In this document: one piece after another, positions 5,067 to 8,716 of the stretch
How the letters are laid out: every line of letters starts with the position of its first letter
Position numbering within the stretch: the stretch's first letter is position 1
Origin: Bifidobacterium breve
GTDB taxonomy: Bacteria > Actinomycetota > Thermoleophilia > Miltoncostaeales > Miltoncostaeaceae
DNA: 8,716 nt
Direction: 5' to 3'
Assembly: GCA_945876305.1 (NCBI GenBank)
Contig: CAMCOB010000050.1
Location: 1 to 8,716, forward strand
Translations under genes and position numbers: made by a program
Notes under the pieces: model-generated
What the model saw: the letters and a program-made list of their open reading frames with translations, nothing else
Databases searched by the model: none
What the model was told of the DNA's origin: nothing

Positions 5067-6263
5067 ATGGCGACGTCAACTGATGGACATGGAACCGGGG
5101 TACCGGTGACCGACCCACCACCCGATCGTGGCGATGGGCAGCCCCCCCGCCCACCCGCGGAACCATTCGGCCTGCCGTATCCCGGCCCACAGCCCCGGCG
5201 CCGGTCGGCCAATCCCGTGGTGCTGAGGGTCACCCAGTCCGTTCTCGCCCTGCTCGGGGCGCTCGGGGCGTATCAGGTGGGCCGCAGAATCGACTTCGGT
5301 GATCTTGTGGGCGATGCGCTCCAGTACCCGGTGTACATCGGCGCCATCATCATCGGCGCACTCGTGGGGTGGGGCATCGGCGGGGTTATCGGGCGCTGGC
5401 TTCCGTCCCGCATGCGCGCCATCGACACGGCGGCCGACAAGCGTTCGGCCGGGGAACTCGCCGTGGGCGCCATCGGACTCGTGGTGGGCCTTCTGGCAGC
5501 CGCGCTCGCCGGAATCGCCGTTGCCCGCCTGCCGGTCGTCGGCCCCTACCTGTTGCTGCCCGTCGTGCTGCTGGTGGCCTACATCTTCACGCGCATCGCC
5601 GCGCGGAAGCACGCCGACATCCTGCGCCTCGTGGGCATCAGGTCCCGCAGTTCTGCCACCGTTCCGCCGCGCATCATCGACACCAGCGCGATCATCGACG
5701 GCCGCATCATCGACATTGCCCGCGCGCGGTTTCTCCCGGGGCAGATCATCGTTCCCACCTTCGTGGTTGAAGAGCTGCACCGCGTGGCCGACTCCACCGA
5801 CCCCGAAAAGCGTGCGCGCGGTCGCCGAGGCCTCGACCTGATTGAGGAACTGAAGGCCGTGGGGGAGAGCCGCGTGCAGATCCGCAGCGGTGACCAGCCG
5901 GGTGTGGATGGGGTGGACGCCAAGTTGGTGAGCCTCGCCCGCGACCTGCATGGCTCAATCGTCACCACCGATTACGCGCTCAACAAGGTGGCCCGTATCC
6001 AGGGCATCGAAGTGCTCAACGTCAATGAGTTGGCGAATGCACTCAAGCCTGCGGTGCTGCCCGGTGAGTCGCTGAACGTGCGCGTGATCCGCGAGGGGCG
6101 CGAGTACGACCAGGGCGTGGGTTACCTCGACGACGGCACCATGGTCGTGGTTGAGGGCGGGCGCTCACTGGTGGGGGACGCCGCGCACGACGTTGAGGTG
6201 ACCAGCATCATCCAGAACCCGTCGGGGAAGATGATCTTCGCCCGCCGGCCTGGCTCGGTCTGA
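5067..6263 (+). CDS. Membrane-anchored PIN/TRAM domain protein (YacL-type)
   Basis: A 398-residue protein. Residues 1-48 are Pro/Gly-rich and disordered-looking. Four hydrophobic segments follow (about 50-70, 87-110, 132-153 and 155-175), then a cytosolic PIN domain starting at IIDTSAIIDGRI with acidic residues D205, E235, D284 and D302 (VTTDYALNKVA) in the positions of the PIN nuclease metal site. Residues about 337-394 form a TRAM domain (ESLNVRVIREGREYDQGVGY onward). This architecture matches Bacillus YacL and its relatives, inferred membrane-bound RNases whose substrates are not established here. ATG 5067 is preferred because GGAAGG at 5056-5061 lies 5 bases upstream; GTG 5064 is directly adjacent and would add one residue. 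The position before ispD is the same as yacL in Bacillus. Confidence 0.9.
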   Translation: MATSTDGHGTGVPVTDPPPDRGDGQPPRPPAEPFGLPYPGPQPRRRSANPVVLRVTQSVLALLGALGAYQVGRRIDFGDLVGDALQYPVYIGAIIIGALVGWGIGGVIGRWLPSRMRAIDTAADKRSAGELAVGAIGLVVGLLAAALAGIAVARLPVVGPYLLLPVVLLVAYIFTRIAARKHADILRLVGIRSRSSATVPPRIIDTSAIIDGRIIDIARARFLPGQIIVPTFVVEELHRVADSTDPEKRARGRRGLDLIEELKAVGESRVQIRSGDQPGVDGVDAKLVSLARDLHGSIVTTDYALNKVARIQGIEVLNVNELANALKPAVLPGESLNVRVIREGREYDQGVGYLDDGTMVVVEGGRSLVGDAAHDVEVTSIIQNPSGKMIFARRPGSV

Positions 6264-6283
6264 CGGCCGGTCGGCAGAGGCGC

Positions 6284-6973
6284 ATGGGCGCGGGCGCGAT
6301 CATCGTGGCAGCGGGATCTGGCGAGAGGCTTGGTGCCAACCTGCCCAAGGCACTTGTGCAGGCGGCGGGCAGGCCGCTTGTGGCGTGGTGCGCCATTGCC
6401 CTGTCCGCGGCCCGTGGTGTGGACGCGCTGGTGATCGTGTCGCCGCCCGGCGAGGAGAAGGCGATTGCCGCTGCCATCGGCGACATGGTGCATGTGCACG
6501 CGATCGTGCCCGGCGGAGCAACACGTCAGCGCTCGGTGGCGGCCGGGATCGCGGCCCTGCCAACCGACGTGGACGCCATTCTTGTGCACGATGCCGCCAG
6601 GCCGCTTGTCACGCCCGCGATTGCGGAGCGTGTGCTCGCACAGCTCGCGTTCCACGATGGTGCGATCGCCGCGGCTCCGGTGACCGATACGCTCAAGCGC
6701 GAGGGGGCTGACGGCATGATTGACCGCACGATCGATCGCGTGGGGCTGTGGCGCGCGCAGACCCCTCAGGCCTTCCGGGCCGATGTCATCCGCCGCATGT
6801 TCGCGGAGGCCGACCCAATCGAGCTGGACACAGCCACCGACTGCGCGGGAATGGCTGAGCGCCGGGGCGTGATGGTGGCGCTCGTGAACCCGCAATCACC
6901 CAACACCAAGGTGACCGTGCCCGCTGACCTGGCGCTCGTTGAGGTCCTCCTCGCTGGATCACGTATCGCGTAA
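6284..6973 (+). CDS. ispD: 2-C-methyl-D-erythritol 4-phosphate cytidylyltransferase
   Basis: A 229-residue protein of normal IspD length. It transfers CMP from CTP to MEP, giving CDP-ME, the third step of the MEP isoprenoid pathway in the cytosol. The CTP-binding loop AAGSGERLGANLPKAL is at 9-24 (R15 and K22 match the catalytic Arg and Lys of the family). GGATRQRSVAAGI, VHDAARPLV (101-109) and PVTDTLK (about 132-138) follow, with the dimer/substrate motifs TPQAF and NTKVT (K209) near the C-terminus. AGAGG at 6275-6279 serves as a weak ribosome binding site, 20 bases after the preceding stop. IspE, which acts next, is not in the window; IspF is two genes on. Nothing is missing from the active site as far as I can see. 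Confidence 0.96.
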   Translation: MGAGAIIVAAGSGERLGANLPKALVQAAGRPLVAWCAIALSAARGVDALVIVSPPGEEKAIAAAIGDMVHVHAIVPGGATRQRSVAAGIAALPTDVDAILVHDAARPLVTPAIAERVLAQLAFHDGAIAAAPVTDTLKREGADGMIDRTIDRVGLWRAQTPQAFRADVIRRMFAEADPIELDTATDCAGMAERRGVMVALVNPQSPNTKVTVPADLALVEVLLAGSRIA

Positions 6974-6985
6974 CGTGCCCCGCCC

Positions 6986-7846
6986 GTGCTGACTGACTAC
7001 CACCTCCACCTGCAGCCTGATGGCGAGGAGGCCCGCGACGCCGACCGACCGCGCTGGGATCGCGAGGGTGGCGCACGGTCGCCGGGATGGATTTGCCGGT
7101 ATGTGGATCAGGCCCGCGCCCGCGCGGTCTCCGAGATTGCAATCACTGAGCACGTGCACCGATTCGCTGACGTGCGCCACTGGCACCCCAACCCGTGGTG
7201 GCAGGGTGAGGCCACTGAGGACCTGGGCGCCCACTGCGATGCCCTTATCGCGGCCCGCGATGGTGGCCTGCCGGTGCTCGTCGGGATTGAGATGGATTGG
7301 ATCCCGGATCGGGTGGATGACACCCGCGCCCTGCTTGCTGCTCACCCCTTCGACATCGTCCTCGGGTCAGTGCACTGGCTGGGAGATCTGGCCGTCGATC
7401 ATCCCGACTACCCCTGCTGGGACGACCTGGGGGCCGATGAGACGTGGGGGCGGTACCTCGACGAACTGGCAGCAGCCGCAGTCAGCGGCCTGTTTGACGT
7501 CCTCGCGCATCCCGATCTGCCAAAGGTGTTCGGAACCCGGATGCCCGCCCACCTTGCCGGGCGGCGGGATGAGGTCATTGCGGCGATCGCCGATTGCGGC
7601 GTGGCGGTGGAGTGCTCATCTGCGGGGCTCAGGAAGCCCATCGGCGAGTTGTATCCCGACCCGGACTGGCTGGCAGCCTTCTGTCGCGCCGGCGTGCCGG
7701 TGACGCTGTCGAGCGACGCCCACCGTCCGGAGGATGTCGCCCGGGATTACCCCACGGCCGTGGCGGCCCTGCGTGGCGCTGGCTATAAGACGATCACGCG
7801 CTTTCGCGCACGTGAACCCGAGCAGGTGGCGATCACATGGGACTAA
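6986..7846 (+). CDS. PHP-domain phosphoesterase, histidinol-phosphatase (HisJ/HisK) type
   Basis: A 286-residue PHP-family protein. The expected metal-binding residues of the trinuclear site are all visible: H6 and H8 (DYHLHLQPDG), H56 (AITEHVH), E102 (GIEMD), H130 (GSVHWLGD), H165 (AHPDLPK), D244 and H246 (SSDAHRP). The motif GSVHWLGD and the late SSDAHRPEDV stretch resemble class-PHP histidinol phosphatases, which convert histidinol phosphate to histidinol in histidine synthesis. Another phosphoester substrate is possible, since no other his gene is nearby. GTG 6986 is the only start in frame: the ispD stop (TAA 6971-6973) is in the same frame 12 bases upstream and no Shine-Dalgarno lies between, so initiation probably depends on ispD translation. 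Its end overlaps ispF by 10 bases. Placement between ispD and ispF is unusual. Confidence 0.85.
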   Translation: MLTDYHLHLQPDGEEARDADRPRWDREGGARSPGWICRYVDQARARAVSEIAITEHVHRFADVRHWHPNPWWQGEATEDLGAHCDALIAARDGGLPVLVGIEMDWIPDRVDDTRALLAAHPFDIVLGSVHWLGDLAVDHPDYPCWDDLGADETWGRYLDELAAAAVSGLFDVLAHPDLPKVFGTRMPAHLAGRRDEVIAAIADCGVAVECSSAGLRKPIGELYPDPDWLAAFCRAGVPVTLSSDAHRPEDVARDYPTAVAALRGAGYKTITRFRAREPEQVAITWD

Positions 7847-8307
7847 GAGTTGGAATGGGCGCCGATGCGCACCGCCTGGAGGCAGGCCGCCCCCTGATGC
7901 TCGGCACGCTGGAGGTGGAGCACGACGCCGGCCTGGCTGGCCACTCCGATGGCGACGTCGTTGCGCATGCGGTCTGTGACGCCCTGTTGTCCGCATCGGG
8001 CGGCCCCGACATCGGGGTGCTGTTTCCCGGTACCGCCGAATGGGCGGGCGTCACTGGGGCACAGATGATCACCCACGTGATGGGACGGCTCCGCGACCAA
8101 GGCGCGATCCCGGCGAACGTGCACGTGATCGTCATGTGCGAGCGTCCGCGAATCGGCCCGCATCGGCAGGCCATGGAGCAGGCGCTCACGGCGCTCGTGG
8201 GTGCGCCCGTGTCGGTGCACGCAACCACCACTGACGGCATGGGATCCATCGGTCGCGGCGAGGGCATCGGTTGCCAGGCCGTGGCGCTGGTCGAGATACC
8301 CGCATGA
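7837..8307 (+). CDS. ispF: 2-C-methyl-D-erythritol 2,4-cyclodiphosphate synthase
   Basis: A 156-residue IspF of normal length. The family is a trimer that cyclises CDP-ME 2-phosphate to MEcPP with release of CMP. Zinc ligands D10, H12 (MGADAH) and H44 are in place (HSDGDVVAH at 36-44). D58 in PDIGVLFPG matches the conserved Asp of the DIG motif, and ATTTDGMGSIGRGEGIG (129-145) is the CDP-binding and metal loop. This loop has Asp (D133) where E. coli has Glu, a conservative change. ATG 7837 overlaps the end of the preceding phosphatase gene by 10 bases, and its own stop shares ATGA with cysS, so the three are translationally coupled. GAGCAGGTGG just upstream of the start can act as ribosome binding site. 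Confidence 0.97.
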   Translation: MGLRVGMGADAHRLEAGRPLMLGTLEVEHDAGLAGHSDGDVVAHAVCDALLSASGGPDIGVLFPGTAEWAGVTGAQMITHVMGRLRDQGAIPANVHVIVMCERPRIGPHRQAMEQALTALVGAPVSVHATTTDGMGSIGRGEGIGCQAVALVEIPA

Positions 8308-8716
8308 CCGTCAGGCTCCACTCGACCCTGACGGGGGGCGCCGAACCGCTGCACCCCGATGCCAACGGCGTCATCGGCATCTACGCATGCGGGCCCACCG
8401 TGTACTCGCGCATCCATATCGGCAACGCCCGGCCATTCGTGGTGTTCTCGTTGCTAAGGCGCTACCTCGAGCGACGTGGCGAGCGCTGCCGTCTGGTTAT
8501 CAACATTACGGACGTCAACGACAAGATCTATGACGCCGCACGGGCTGAGGGAGTGCCGTCCACGGAACTGGCGGAGCGCTGCGCCCGGCAGTACGTGGAG
8601 GACACCGACCTGCTGGGTCTGGGGCGCCCCGACGCCGAGCCGAAGGTCACCGACACGATGGACGAGATCGTGGCGCTCATCGGCAGCCTGATCGAGCGGG
8701 GGCTGGCATACCCGGC
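8304..8716 (+). CDS. cysS: Cysteinyl-tRNA synthetase, N-terminal part (cut by window end)
   Basis: The first 137 codons are present and the frame is open at the window edge. The class I synthetase N-terminus is clear: IYACGPTVYSRIHIGNARPF contains the zinc ligand C29 and the HIGN form of the HIGH ATP-binding motif (38-41). NITDVNDKIYDAA and the later LGLGRPDAEPKVTDTMDEIV are characteristic of CysRS. The downstream zinc residues and the KMSKS loop lie beyond the window. The related MshC ligase of mycothiol synthesis shares this fold, but the TDVNDKI and RPDAEP stretches favour CysS, as does the ispDF-cysS order known from other actinobacteria. ATG 8304 overlaps the ispF stop (ATGA) with no strong ribosome binding site, which implies coupling. 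Confidence 0.93.
   Translation, partial: MTVRLHSTLTGGAEPLHPDANGVIGIYACGPTVYSRIHIGNARPFVVFSLLRRYLERRGERCRLVINITDVNDKIYDAARAEGVPSTELAERCARQYVEDTDLLGLGRPDAEPKVTDTMDEIVALIGSLIERGLAYP

Noticed and set aside
4331..5233. 300-codon open frame on the - strand across the radA end, the spacer and the next gene start
   Set aside because: It has no recognisable domain and composition typical of a shadow frame (Gly, His, Arg, Pro-rich). It overlaps two well-supported genes.
5076..5951. 291-codon open frame on the - strand opposite the PIN/TRAM gene
   Set aside because: Antisense to clear transmembrane and PIN-domain codons; rich in His, Asp and Gly with no family resemblance.
1..8716. CRISPR arrays, tRNA or rRNA genes, insertion sequences, attachment sites
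   Set aside because: No regularly spaced repeats, no tRNA-like cloverleaf ends, no transposase motifs or terminal repeats were seen; the window is nearly filled by housekeeping genes.

Overview
The window is GC-rich, densely packed DNA with every supported gene on the + strand. It looks like a piece of an Actinomycetota chromosome. The order clpC, radA, yacL-type PIN/TRAM gene, ispD, ispF, cysS follows the classical Gram-positive clpC locus, with lysS upstream of clpC as in many actinobacteria. A Thermoleophilia-like lineage is possible from the look of CysS (NITDVNDKIYDAA), but that is an impression and not a placement.

Layout. Bases 1-59 are the last codons of lysS (lysyl-tRNA synthetase). 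Bases 152-655 encode a cysteine-free ribosomal protein S18 that carries an unusual acidic, internally repeated C-terminal tail; a strong hairpin terminator follows at 686-707. A new promoter (extended -10 at 761-769, with a palindrome over the -35 position) appears to drive a small zinc-ribbon protein (776-1012) as a leaderless message. Then come clpC (1019-3559), radA (3563-4936, apparently starting at a CTG codon), a 130-base spacer where disA would often lie, a four-helix membrane PIN/TRAM protein (5067-6263), ispD (6284-6973), a PHP-family histidinol-phosphatase-like gene (6986-7846), ispF (7837-8307) and the first 137 codons of cysS (8304 to the window end).

How the genes work together. 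ClpC is the unfoldase of the ClpCP protease and RadA remodels recombination intermediates, so the first half is protein and DNA quality control. IspD and IspF are two steps of the MEP isoprenoid pathway. LysS, S18 and CysS serve translation. From radA onward the genes are tightly spaced or overlapping, apart from the radA-yacL spacer, and are probably co-transcribed from clpC or from the promoter at 761-769.

The best points for a second look are the S18 protein with its acidic repeat tail at a non-standard locus, the CTG start of radA followed by a perfect 14-bp inverted repeat inside its zinc-finger codons, the leaderless zinc-ribbon gene before clpC, the absence of disA, and the phosphatase gene placed between ispD and ispF. 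I did not find a wholly new multi-gene system; most of the window is a conserved housekeeping locus with local oddities.
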